From positions 1 through 53,462 of the forward strand of contig JAUZOE010000026.1 in the NCBI GenBank assembly GCA_030706605.1: DNA of 53,462 nt, read 5' to 3'. This DNA is from Bacteroidota bacterium. GTDB taxonomy: Bacteria > Bacteroidota > Bacteroidia > Chitinophagales > Chitinophagaceae. This document shows, piece by piece, positions 9,197 to 17,373 of the stretch (the stretch's first letter is position 1; each line of letters begins with the position of its first letter). The position numbers and the translations under genes are program-made. Below the pieces are notes generated by a model. The model did no database searches, had not been told where the DNA came from, and saw only the letters and a list, made by a program, of their open reading frames with translations.

Positions 9197-9924
9197 TGAA
9201 AGTTATTATTATTGATGATGAGCCGCTGGCCAGAAGTATTGTAAAAGAATACCTGCAAACTCATACCGATCTTGAATTAGTTGCAGAATGCAACGATGGT
9301 TTTGAAGGGATAAAAACAATTCAGCAATTACAGCCTGACCTTATTTTCCTTGATATTCAAATGCCAAAAATCAACGGATTTGAAATGCTGGAATTGATTG
9401 AAAACCCTCCTGCTGTTATTTTTACAACGGCTTTTGATGAATTTGCCATAAAAGCTTTTGAATCAAATGCAGTTGATTACTTACTAAAACCATTTAGCAA
9501 AGAGCGATTTGATAAAGCGATTTTGAAATATCAACCACATCAAAGTACAGAACCTCTGCAAAATGTGATGGAAACAGCAGCCCAGTCTGTTTTACAACAA
9601 AATCGTGTTGTAGTAAAAGATGGAAGCAGGATCAGGATAATTCCGGTTAATCAAATTCATTATCTTGAAGCTGCTGATGATTATGTAAAAATTGTTACTG
9701 CAGAAGGTACCTTTCTGAAAAAACGTACCATGAATTTTTTTGAACAATCATTGATTGCTTATCATTTTGCGCGGGTTCATCGTTCATATATTGTGAATAC
9801 GCAGCTCATTACCCGAATAGAGGCATATGAAAAAGACAGCCACCTGGTTTTATTGAATACCGGGGCAAAATTGCCTGTAAGTAAATCGGGCTATGCAAAA
9901 TTGAAAGAGACACTGGGAATATGA
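9193..9924 (+). CDS. LytTR-family response regulator
   Basis: 243 residues. The receiver domain (1-~120) has the acidic pair D8/D9, the phospho-acceptor D54 (FLDIQMP), T78/T79 and K99 (YLLKPF). The C-terminal ~100 residues are a LytTR DNA-binding domain (VKDGSRIRIIPVNQIHYLEA, DDYVKI, FARVHRSYIVN). The start overlaps the kinase stop by 4 nt, so the pair is translationally coupled. The likely regulon includes the LiaF-like gene of its own operon (inference). Confidence 0.94.
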   Translation: MMKVIIIDDEPLARSIVKEYLQTHTDLELVAECNDGFEGIKTIQQLQPDLIFLDIQMPKINGFEMLELIENPPAVIFTTAFDEFAIKAFESNAVDYLLKPFSKERFDKAILKYQPHQSTEPLQNVMETAAQSVLQQNRVVVKDGSRIRIIPVNQIHYLEAADDYVKIVTAEGTFLKKRTMNFFEQSLIAYHFARVHRSYIVNTQLITRIEAYEKDSHLVLLNTGAKLPVSKSGYAKLKETLGI

Positions 9925-10007
9925 TATGTCCTTAAATTATTTATCTATTATTCTTTTCAATTTTTGCCAAAACTTGATTTTTTTCTATTTACTCATATAC
10001 AATCCTT

Positions 10008-11108
10008 TTACTTTGATTTAGCTTCCTGGGATATCAGTGTTATCTGGCTTGTATTGGAAGGTTGCAACTCGTATTTTTCCTGTAGTTTCCGAATGCGTAT
10101 ATAAATTTCCTGTCTCAAAAAATTTAAATCGTCTAAAGGCAAATCAAGACGGGTAAAATAAATTGAAATAATCAAAGCACTGTCTTTATTAATCTCCTGC
10201 AGGTACACAGAGAAGGTTTGTATTTCTTTCTGTTGAGAAAGTATCTCCTTTATTCCCGTAACTGCATTTTCCAGGTTTTCACCAGATGTTTGAGGCGATA
10301 ACGTAGTATTAATTTCATTTCTTACCAAATCTCTTAAACTCCAGTTATCCAAAATACTATCTACCATTTGTTTATTGGGAACAGTTACTAATGATTTCTC
10401 TATAGTGCGTATACGTGTACTCCTGAGTCCGATTCGTTCTACAGTACCTGCTATATTATTTAATTTCACAACGTCGCCGGTTTCAAAAGGCTTATCAAAA
10501 AAAATGATAAACGAGGCAATCAGGTTTTCCAGGCTTTCCTTTGCGGAAAGAGCCAGGGCAGCACCCACAATGCTTAATCCCGTAAGCAAGTTCCCGATAT
10601 CAATCCGGAAAGAATATTTTAGAATAAAAATAATTCCGAAAACGATGAAAACCACTCTTATGAAATCTTTAAAAAAGATTAATAGCTGGTATTCTCCTGC
10701 TGTTTTTACATCCTTGTTCCTATGTTTGATTACCTGTACCAAAAAATCCAGGAATCGGATAAGGAGAGAAATTATGGAAATGATAATAAGAGCAGAAGCT
10801 AGTGAATTTATAATGTCGCGTGTGGTAACTTTATGGATCGAAAAAATAAGTATGGAGGGAAAATTAAGGCGGTCAAGGGCAAAAATACTGATCACTAACA
10901 ATAAGATTCTTTCTATAGGAGCAATGATAATATTATCAAATCTTTGTTTATCCATGCCGCCCCATTGTGTTTTGCCCAATTTGAAAATTAACGAGGAGGC
11001 GTATTTGGAAATGATTCTTTTCAGGATAACCGCTAACAGAATGACAATAGCTACTGCCAGGTAACTACGGATAGTATTATCGAAATATATTTGATCCAGG
11101 AAATTCAT
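10008..11108 (-). CDS. MscS-family mechanosensitive ion channel
   Basis: 366 residues. Several membrane helices fill residues ~15-185. The pore-helix region reads GNLLTGLSIVGAALALSAKESLENLIASF, the Gly/Ala-rich TM3 pattern of MscS. The beta domain follows with FDKPFETGDVVKLNNIAGTV and RTIEKSLVTVPNKQMV. The C-terminal part (~270-366) fits the cytoplasmic alpha/beta vestibule. It would release solutes on hypo-osmotic shock. It is the last gene of a minus-strand run from lpxH through the propeller protein, 22 nt after the latter. Confidence 0.93.
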   Translation of the reverse strand: MNFLDQIYFDNTIRSYLAVAIVILLAVILKRIISKYASSLIFKLGKTQWGGMDKQRFDNIIIAPIERILLLVISIFALDRLNFPSILIFSIHKVTTRDIINSLASALIIISIISLLIRFLDFLVQVIKHRNKDVKTAGEYQLLIFFKDFIRVVFIVFGIIFILKYSFRIDIGNLLTGLSIVGAALALSAKESLENLIASFIIFFDKPFETGDVVKLNNIAGTVERIGLRSTRIRTIEKSLVTVPNKQMVDSILDNWSLRDLVRNEINTTLSPQTSGENLENAVTGIKEILSQQKEIQTFSVYLQEINKDSALIISIYFTRLDLPLDDLNFLRQEIYIRIRKLQEKYELQPSNTSQITLISQEAKSK

Positions 11109-11130
11109 AATTTAATTTTTAAAATCTCCT

Positions 11131-11958
11131 CTACTGCAAAGAATAGATTTCCAGATGCTGGTTTTTAAGAATATAAATTTTATGATTACTTAATTTGACT
11201 GATGTATTATTTTGTAAGGTTGAAGGCAATTCATATTTAGTAATATCCGGCAAAGGCGGGGTATATTTATAGAGGGTTTCTTTATCGAATCCATAAATTG
11301 TTTTCCCGATTACTGCAAAGTTGGTCCAGTGTAAAAAAGTTAATTTGTTTTTAAAACTACCGTAATAATCAAAAATATAAAGTCCTTTTTGAGGGTCATA
11401 TAAATAAACAAAGCCATCCTGGTCAATTATTTGCCTGGGCGATGGAGCGGAATCAAATAACAAGCGGAAATCCACTGATTCCGAAATTAATTTTCCGTTA
11501 TCATCTATTTTTTTTAATTTATTATCCTCTTCATCAAACAGCCAGATATTATTATCATAAGAGGTAGTAACTGCTTTTACCTGGAAAATATTTTGATTCC
11601 GAAGATTAATACTGCCAAGTACATTCAGGTATTTATCCAATAAAACAATAGTCGAAAAATTTTCGTAAAAGAGGATGGCTTTCCATGGATTTTGAGCTTC
11701 TACATAACTAAGTTTGCCGTATTTAAGTACCTGGTTAAATACGCCAACGGAATCGCCTTTCTCATTATATTTTTTAAGCTGATTATCGGTATTAATCACA
11801 TAAAGTTCGCCAAGGTTATCCACTGTAAATGAGGAAATGGGATTTTCTATTTTTTTTAAAAAATAGAAAAGAGAATCGTCCTGCGCTTTGGCTATTGATA
11901 AATCAGCGACACAGACAATTGCAAGAATCAGAGAATATTTTTTAATGACATTTTTCAT
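11131..11958 (-). CDS. Secreted beta-propeller-like protein of unknown function
   Basis: 275 residues with a signal peptide (KKYSLILAIVCVADLSIAKA). The mature part consists of ~40-residue repeats of the form 'FTVDNLGELYVINTDNQLKK', 'NIWLFDEEDNKLKKID' and 'GFVYLYDPQKGLYIFD', typical of NHL/6-bladed propellers. No enzymatic motif is visible. Its ATG lies within the end of lpxH (4-nt overlap), so the two are translationally coupled. A role at the envelope is plausible but unproven. Confidence 0.65.
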   Translation of the reverse strand: MKNVIKKYSLILAIVCVADLSIAKAQDDSLFYFLKKIENPISSFTVDNLGELYVINTDNQLKKYNEKGDSVGVFNQVLKYGKLSYVEAQNPWKAILFYENFSTIVLLDKYLNVLGSINLRNQNIFQVKAVTTSYDNNIWLFDEEDNKLKKIDDNGKLISESVDFRLLFDSAPSPRQIIDQDGFVYLYDPQKGLYIFDYYGSFKNKLTFLHWTNFAVIGKTIYGFDKETLYKYTPPLPDITKYELPSTLQNNTSVKLSNHKIYILKNQHLEIYSLQ

Positions 11959-12713
11959 GATTCGTAATATTTCAGCTCTGTATTTTCTCCATCAAATACT
12001 GCGTAGCTATTGTATTTTATCCAATCGCCCAGGTTGATATACATGCTTTTTTCATTCATCTTATACTCAATCGGGAAATGCCTGTGACCAAAAATAAAAA
12101 AATCAAAATGCTTTATTTTCAACATTTCTTTGCTGTACACAATCAGCCATTCTTTTTCTTCTCCTAAAAATTCTTCTTTTTCTTTACCTGTGGCAGCCCT
12201 GCTTTTACGGCTAAAATAATCTGCTAATCCAATTCCCCATGATGGGTGAAGCATTCCAAAAAAACTTTGCGAAACTTTATTCCTGAAAACTTTTTTCAGA
12301 AATTTATAACGGTGATCACCAGGGCCTAAGCCATCACCATGGCCAATTAAAAATTTTTTCCCGTTAAAATCAAATTCCGCTGCTTCGTGAAATACTTCAA
12401 TATTCAGCTCATTTTCAAAATAGCCATTCATCCACATATCATGATTGCCTACAAAAAACTTAATGTTGATTCCATTATCGGTAAGTTCAGCAAGTTTTCC
12501 TAATATTCTTACAAAACCCTTGGGGACTACTTTTTTATATTCATACCAAAAATCGAACAGGTCGCCCAATATATATATTACAGAGGCGTCCTTTTTTATT
12601 TCATCCAGAAATTGTACAATCCGCTTCTCTCTCACCAGGCTTGATGAATGATTCGGGGCGCCAAGATGAAAGTCTGAGAGAAAGTATATTTTTTTACCAG
12701 GAGAAATTTGCAT
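11955..12713 (-). CDS. lpxH: UDP-2,3-diacylglucosamine diphosphatase (LpxH-type)
   Basis: 252 residues, the usual length. LpxH hydrolyses UDP-2,3-diacylglucosamine to lipid X in lipid A synthesis, at the cytoplasmic face of the inner membrane. All metallophosphoesterase ligands are visible: D14 and H16 (SDFHLG), D51 (ILGDLFDFW), N90/H91 (GNHD), H125 (GHGDG) and the GHRH motif near residue 211. It overlaps the next gene by 4 nt and lies 41 nt after lutC. Confidence 0.88.
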   Translation of the reverse strand: MQISPGKKIYFLSDFHLGAPNHSSSLVREKRIVQFLDEIKKDASVIYILGDLFDFWYEYKKVVPKGFVRILGKLAELTDNGINIKFFVGNHDMWMNGYFENELNIEVFHEAAEFDFNGKKFLIGHGDGLGPGDHRYKFLKKVFRNKVSQSFFGMLHPSWGIGLADYFSRKSRAATGKEKEEFLGEEKEWLIVYSKEMLKIKHFDFFIFGHRHFPIEYKMNEKSMYINLGDWIKYNSYAVFDGENTELKYYES

Positions 12714-12754
12714 GACAGTTTAAAACTACTTAAAATATAATCTAATACTTAAAA

Positions 12755-13387
12755 TCACATAGATGCTTTATCAATCAAAAATAAGTAAACCTCTTTTGGA
12801 CCATGAACACCAACAACTAATGTTTTTTCTATATCGGCTGTACGGCTGGGACCTGCGGCAAATGTGATAAATGAAGGAAGCTGATTACCATATTTTTCTT
12901 TCATTTTTTTTATAGCATCACGGGTATCATATACTAATTGATCTACAAAAGCTATGCAAATGTGTACCGGGGCATATGCGCTTGCTGTACGACCATTTTG
13001 GAGCGTACTACTTAAAACAATAGCACCTGTTCTTGCTACAAGGTAATTACACGAAGTAACTGAAGCGTCACATGATGATAAGGAGGAATGTATACTTTGG
13101 GCTTCCAAAAAATCAGCAAGTTCTTTTTCAACGCAATAAATATGTTCCCATTTTTTCTCAGCTATTAATTGCTGTATTTGATTTTTTGCATCGGCTTCAT
13201 TCAGGCAAAAAGCGAATTTGCCCAAAAGTTTGGTAAACTCTTCGGCAAACAATAATTCGAGTTCCTGTGTTTGAGGTTGAAAGACAGAAGTATTTCCTTC
13301 ACTTTTGGGAAAAGGTAAAGGCACTGGATTGCTCAGTGCCTCTCTTATTTTCTTTAAAATTTTTTCTTTTGAAGAAGAAACTTTCAT
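12755..13387 (-). CDS. lutC: LutC/YkgG-family LUD-domain protein
   Basis: 210 residues. The LUD domain covers the C-terminal half: CNYLVARTGAIVLSS, then ITFAAGPSRTADIEKTLVVG and the ending HGPKEVYLFLID. In Bacillus LutABC oxidises L-lactate to pyruvate using iron-sulfur proteins; LutC is the subunit without clusters. Here lutC lies 11 nt after ftsH and apart from lutB (26463-27839), and no lutA is in the window. Partnership with that lutB is therefore inference. Confidence 0.85.
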   Translation of the reverse strand: MKVSSSKEKILKKIREALSNPVPLPFPKSEGNTSVFQPQTQELELLFAEEFTKLLGKFAFCLNEADAKNQIQQLIAEKKWEHIYCVEKELADFLEAQSIHSSLSSCDASVTSCNYLVARTGAIVLSSTLQNGRTASAYAPVHICIAFVDQLVYDTRDAIKKMKEKYGNQLPSFITFAAGPSRTADIEKTLVVGVHGPKEVYLFLIDKASM

Positions 13388-13398
13388 CTTATCATATT

Positions 13399-15471
13399 TT
13401 ATATAGGAGCATCCACTGTATCCGGACCATGGATGGGAGATTCAATCACTCCATCTTTTGGATTGTCAATAAAGTCTAATGCTTTCTTTTCTTCATATGG
13501 TCGCTTACCAATTAATGCTTCCACGTCACTTTGAAAAAGAACTTCTCTTTTTAATAATTCTTTGGCCAGGATTTCTACTTCATTTTTCTTTTCTATCAAC
13601 AGGGCCTTAGTTCTTTCAAATGCGGTTTCTATTAACTTGCGCACTTCCTGGTCGATCATTTTCCCAGTTTCCTCACTAAAAGGTTTTGTAAAAGTGTTTT
13701 CCTGTGCCGGGTCATAAAAACTTACATTACCGATTTTATCATTCATCCCATATACCGTCACCATTGAGTAGGCTATTTTGGTGATTTGCTGTAAATCGTT
13801 GCTTGCTCCTGTGGATATTTTTCCAAAGAAAATAGTTTCTGCAGCTCTGCCTCCTAATGTCATACAAATTTGATCAAGTAATTGATCCGTATTATAAAGA
13901 TATTGTTCCTTTGGCGTGTACTGAGCGTAACCTAAAGCGGCTGTACCTCTTGGTACAATGGTTACTTTTAATAGCGGGTAAGCGTGCTCCAGGAACCAGC
14001 CACATATAGCGTGTCCGGCCTCATGATAAGCTATGATCTCTTTTTCTTCCGGTAAAATAATTTTATTCTTTTTCTCCAATCCGCCGATGACCCTGTCAAT
14101 AGCATCCTGGAAATCATTCATATCTACTGCTTCTTTTCCATTGCGGGCAGCTATTAATGCTGCTTCATTACATACATTAGCAATATCTGCACCTGCAAAC
14201 CCCGGTGTTTGTTCGGCGAGTTTATGAACGTCAAGGGTCTGAGATACTTTAATTGGTAACAGATGAACTTTAAAAATAGCCTCGCGCCCAACCAGGTCAG
14301 GACGATCAATGGTTATTTGCCTGTCGAATCTCCCCGGACGTAATAATGCACTATCAAGCACATCGGGCCGGTTGGTAGCTGCAAGAATAATAATTCCTAA
14401 ATCGGTGCCAAAACCATCCATTTCTACCAATAACTGGTTAAGCGTATTTTCTCTCTCATCATTGCTCATCATCATGTTTTTGCCACGGGCACGGCCTATA
14501 GCATCTATTTCATCAATAAAAATGATACATGGAGCTTTTTCTCTAGCCTGTTTAAATAAATCGCGAACACGGCTGGCACCCACTCCGACAAACATTTCTA
14601 CGAAATCACTTCCGCTCAGACTGAAGAACGGGACCTGAGCTTCACCGGCAACCGCTTTTGCTAATAATGTTTTACCTGTTCCCGGAGGGCCTACTAATAA
14701 GGCGCCTTTAGGTATTTTACCACCTAGATTGGTATATTTTTTAGGATTTTTAAGAAAATCCACAATTTCCATTACTTCCACTTTTGCTTCATCAAGCCCG
14801 GCAACATCGCCAAAGTTGATACTAACACGGGTACCTTTTTCAAAAAGAGTGGCTTTGGATTTACCAATATTAAATATACCACCCGGGCCGCCGGCACCGC
14901 CACCGCCACCTACTTTACGCATCATCATTATAAATATTAATGCGATTAAAAGTATGGGTAAAAGTGTGCTGATAAGTTGTCCAAATATTTCTCCTTCATC
15001 TCCGGGCTTATCGGGCACCTGCACTACTGTAGGATTGTCTTTATAAAACTGGTCCAGTTGATTAGCAAATACTTCATCTTTTATGATTGGGAAATATGCC
15101 TGAGGGCCGTCGGTAATTTTTTTAACGGCATCATAATTAACTCCAAACACTTTTTGGTAAAATGCCTGATTTTCGTCCAACTTTTGGGGATCAATAGTAA
15201 CTCTTACTATTTTTTTATTGCCAACAGTTTTTATTTCTTTCACATCTCCCATGCGCAGCATGGTATAAAATTGAGTATTATCAATTTCTACACCCGACCC
15301 AGTATTGGGTCTGAAAAGATTATACCCAATAATAAGGGCAAAAATAATCCCGTAGACCCAGTAAATACTGAGCTTTGGTTTCTTTTTCGGATCTTCTTCC
15401 GGATCTTGTATTGATGATTTACGATTCAGTTTGGGTTGCATTATTTTTTTTTTCTTTTCTTCAGTTGCCAT
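13399..15471 (-). CDS. ftsH: ATP-dependent zinc metalloprotease FtsH
   Basis: 690 residues from the ATG at 15471 (MATEEKKKK); a TTG six codons upstream is less likely. FtsH is a membrane-anchored AAA+ protease that degrades membrane and regulatory proteins. Visible features: TM1 near residue 45 (IYWVYGIIFALIIGYNLF), a periplasmic domain, TM2 (LISTLLPILLIALIFIMMM) and the Walker A GPPGTGKT at 261-268. Then come Walker B IIFIDEID, the SRH region RPGRFDRQI and the zinc motif H483-E-A-G-H487. The C-terminal tail (~660-690) is acidic. The order rsfS-ftsH-lutC on one strand suggests co-transcription. Confidence 0.98.
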   Translation of the reverse strand: MATEEKKKKIMQPKLNRKSSIQDPEEDPKKKPKLSIYWVYGIIFALIIGYNLFRPNTGSGVEIDNTQFYTMLRMGDVKEIKTVGNKKIVRVTIDPQKLDENQAFYQKVFGVNYDAVKKITDGPQAYFPIIKDEVFANQLDQFYKDNPTVVQVPDKPGDEGEIFGQLISTLLPILLIALIFIMMMRKVGGGGGAGGPGGIFNIGKSKATLFEKGTRVSINFGDVAGLDEAKVEVMEIVDFLKNPKKYTNLGGKIPKGALLVGPPGTGKTLLAKAVAGEAQVPFFSLSGSDFVEMFVGVGASRVRDLFKQAREKAPCIIFIDEIDAIGRARGKNMMMSNDERENTLNQLLVEMDGFGTDLGIIILAATNRPDVLDSALLRPGRFDRQITIDRPDLVGREAIFKVHLLPIKVSQTLDVHKLAEQTPGFAGADIANVCNEAALIAARNGKEAVDMNDFQDAIDRVIGGLEKKNKIILPEEKEIIAYHEAGHAICGWFLEHAYPLLKVTIVPRGTAALGYAQYTPKEQYLYNTDQLLDQICMTLGGRAAETIFFGKISTGASNDLQQITKIAYSMVTVYGMNDKIGNVSFYDPAQENTFTKPFSEETGKMIDQEVRKLIETAFERTKALLIEKKNEVEILAKELLKREVLFQSDVEALIGKRPYEEKKALDFIDNPKDGVIESPIHGPDTVDAPI

Positions 15472-15578
15472 AGCTTCTTGCCCTTGCAATATTTATCATC
15501 TTATCTCTTTTTATTTTTCTAGATAGGATTTTTTGTTTTAATACATTTTATAATATAATAACCTTTTGATTTTTTTGA

Positions 15579-16058
15579 TTAATGCTCTACAATAGAAGCA
15601 TCATTCCACATTTCTTCGAGCCTGTAAAATTTTCTTGGCTCCGGCAACATAATGTGAACTACTGCATTTACATAGTCTATTAATATCCATTGTTCGCCCT
15701 GCCGCCCTTCATGTTTATAGGGATTTTCATCACATTTCTTTTTAACCTCAACTTCCACGAAATCGGCTATTGCCTTTAACTGTACAGGATTTGATGCTTC
15801 ACAAATGATGAAAAAATCTGTAACGGCTTCAGGGATTTTCTTAAGATCAAGACTAATGATCTTTTCTCCTTTTTTTTCCTGGATAGCATGTAGAATAGTT
15901 TTAAATAATTTACTATTTCGGGTTAACCTGGTTACAGTTGATTTCTTTCTTTTATCTAATAACGTTAAATTATTCAAATGTTGATTTTTTTTTCTCTTTT
16001 CGCTTTTTTCTGAATCTGCGAAAATAAATTTAATTCCTTTAGATTGCAGATTTATCAA
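15579..16058 (-). CDS. rsfS: Ribosomal silencing factor RsfS
   Basis: 159 residues as drawn, from a TTG. The RsfS core occupies residues ~48-155: SKLFKTILHAIQEKKGE, TDFFIICEASNPVQLKAIAD, YKHEGRQGEQWILIDYVNAV and the end RKFYRLEEMW. RsfS binds ribosomal protein L14 and blocks subunit joining under nutrient limitation. There is no ATG anywhere before the core in this frame, so the true start is uncertain. The lysine-rich N-terminal extension (~45 residues) may be only partly translated. It is divergent from birA, with a 56-nt gap. Confidence 0.88.
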   Translation of the reverse strand: MINLQSKGIKFIFADSEKSEKRKKNQHLNNLTLLDKRKKSTVTRLTRNSKLFKTILHAIQEKKGEKIISLDLKKIPEAVTDFFIICEASNPVQLKAIADFVEVEVKKKCDENPYKHEGRQGEQWILIDYVNAVVHIMLPEPRKFYRLEEMWNDASIVEH

Positions 16059-16114
16059 TAAAAATTTGCATCTATTTTATCAAAAATAACTAATTCTTTA
16101 TTAATCTATTTCTT

Positions 16115-16861
16115 ATGTTATTGGGTATTGACAAAATAGTAATACTGGAAACTGTGGATAGTACCAACAACTATGCCATGGCAATGATTCAAAAAGGGGA
16201 GGCAATCGATGGAAACGCAATTTTTGCCAGGCAACAAACCAATGGAAAAGGAAGACGCGGAAAAGAATGGAAAAGCAATAAAGGAGATAATATCATATTA
16301 TCAATAATGGCTCAAATGCAGTGGCTTCCTGTATCAAAACTATTTGAACCGGGGGTGGCGGTGGCATTAGGTTGCCATGATTTTGTTTCAAAGCACGTTG
16401 CTTTAAACACGTATATTAAATGGCCCAATGATATTTTTATTAATGACAGTAAGGCAGGAGGCATTTTAATCGAAAATGTTATTAAAGGTACTTTATGGCA
16501 GTGGTCGGTAATTGGGGTTGGGATTAATATTAACCAGGTAATTTTTGAAGACTATAATATATCTCCCATTTCTCTGAAACAGATTACCGGAAATGATTAT
16601 AATGTTTTACAAATGGCAGAAGAGCTTTACACTTTTGTTTTAAAAAGACTTAATGATCTGAAAGCGGGTTTTTTTTCAAAAATGCTGGAAGAATATAATG
16701 AAAAATTATATGCCAAGGGCCGCCAGACAAAATTCAGAAAACAAAATATTGTTTTCGAAACTGAAATTATTGGTATTTCGCCTTCGGGCCAATTAATTAC
16801 CAGGGATTCCCTTGAAAGACGATTTAATTTTGATGAGGTGGAATTCCTGGGAATAGTTTAA
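16115..16861 (+). CDS. birA: Biotin-[acetyl-CoA-carboxylase] ligase
   Basis: 248 residues. The enzyme makes biotinyl-AMP and transfers biotin to a lysine of the carboxyl carrier protein. The biotin/ATP loop G46-R-R-G-K-E-W52 and the K102-W-P-N-D-I motif are present, as are GGILIEN and GVGININ. There is no N-terminal winged helix, so this is a monofunctional ligase, not the E. coli-type repressor. It stands alone on the plus strand, convergent with bcp. Confidence 0.94.
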   Translation: MLLGIDKIVILETVDSTNNYAMAMIQKGEAIDGNAIFARQQTNGKGRRGKEWKSNKGDNIILSIMAQMQWLPVSKLFEPGVAVALGCHDFVSKHVALNTYIKWPNDIFINDSKAGGILIENVIKGTLWQWSVIGVGININQVIFEDYNISPISLKQITGNDYNVLQMAEELYTFVLKRLNDLKAGFFSKMLEEYNEKLYAKGRQTKFRKQNIVFETEIIGISPSGQLITRDSLERRFNFDEVEFLGIV

Positions 16862-16894
16862 AAATCGGGGAGGAATCATGCCAATAATTCTTTC

Positions 16895-17359
16895 TTAGGA
16901 TGCTAGTGCTTTTAAAATTTCTTCGCTATGGATTTTTGATTTTGGTTTTTTAAAAATCTTGATAATAATTCCTTTATCGTCAATTAAAAAGGTAGTTCGG
17001 TGAAGTCCCATATATTTTCTTCCATATAGATTTTTTTCACCCCAAACGCCGTATTTATCAATAATTTTTTTCTCCGGATCTTCTAACAGGGTAAAAGGAA
17101 GATTATATTTTTCTTCAAATTTTTTATGTTTGTTCTTATCATCCTGACTTACGCCTAACACTACTAATCCGGCTTTAGTAAGCGCGGCATAGTTATCACG
17201 CAAGTTACAAGCTTCTATAGTGCAGGTGGGCGTATCGTCTTCAGGGTAGAAATAAAGGATAATTTTTTTACCCCGGAAATCTTTTAGTGAAACTGCTTTT
17301 CCATCCTGGTCTTTAGTCATAAAATCCGGCGCTTTTTGGCCTTCTGTCAGGTGAGTCAT
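16895..17359 (-). CDS. bcp: Thioredoxin-dependent thiol peroxidase (Bcp/PrxQ)
   Basis: 154 residues. It reduces hydrogen peroxide and organic peroxides with thioredoxin. The peroxidatic C46 and resolving C51 lie in TPTCTIEACNLRD, the spacing of atypical 2-Cys PrxQ. The thioredoxin-fold strand KKIILYFYPEDDTPTC and the R in HRTTFLID are conserved. It follows the M23 peptidase by 14 nt on the same strand. A second, unrelated secreted peroxiredoxin lies at 50724. Confidence 0.95.
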   Translation of the reverse strand: MTHLTEGQKAPDFMTKDQDGKAVSLKDFRGKKIILYFYPEDDTPTCTIEACNLRDNYAALTKAGLVVLGVSQDDKNKHKKFEEKYNLPFTLLEDPEKKIIDKYGVWGEKNLYGRKYMGLHRTTFLIDDKGIIIKIFKKPKSKIHSEEILKALAS

Positions 17360-17373
17360 TGTTTTTTATTGTT

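Noticed and set aside
10375-11064. Plus-strand frame of 229 codons opposite the MscS gene
   Set aside because: No family resemblance; it is the complement of a well-supported channel gene with clear motifs.
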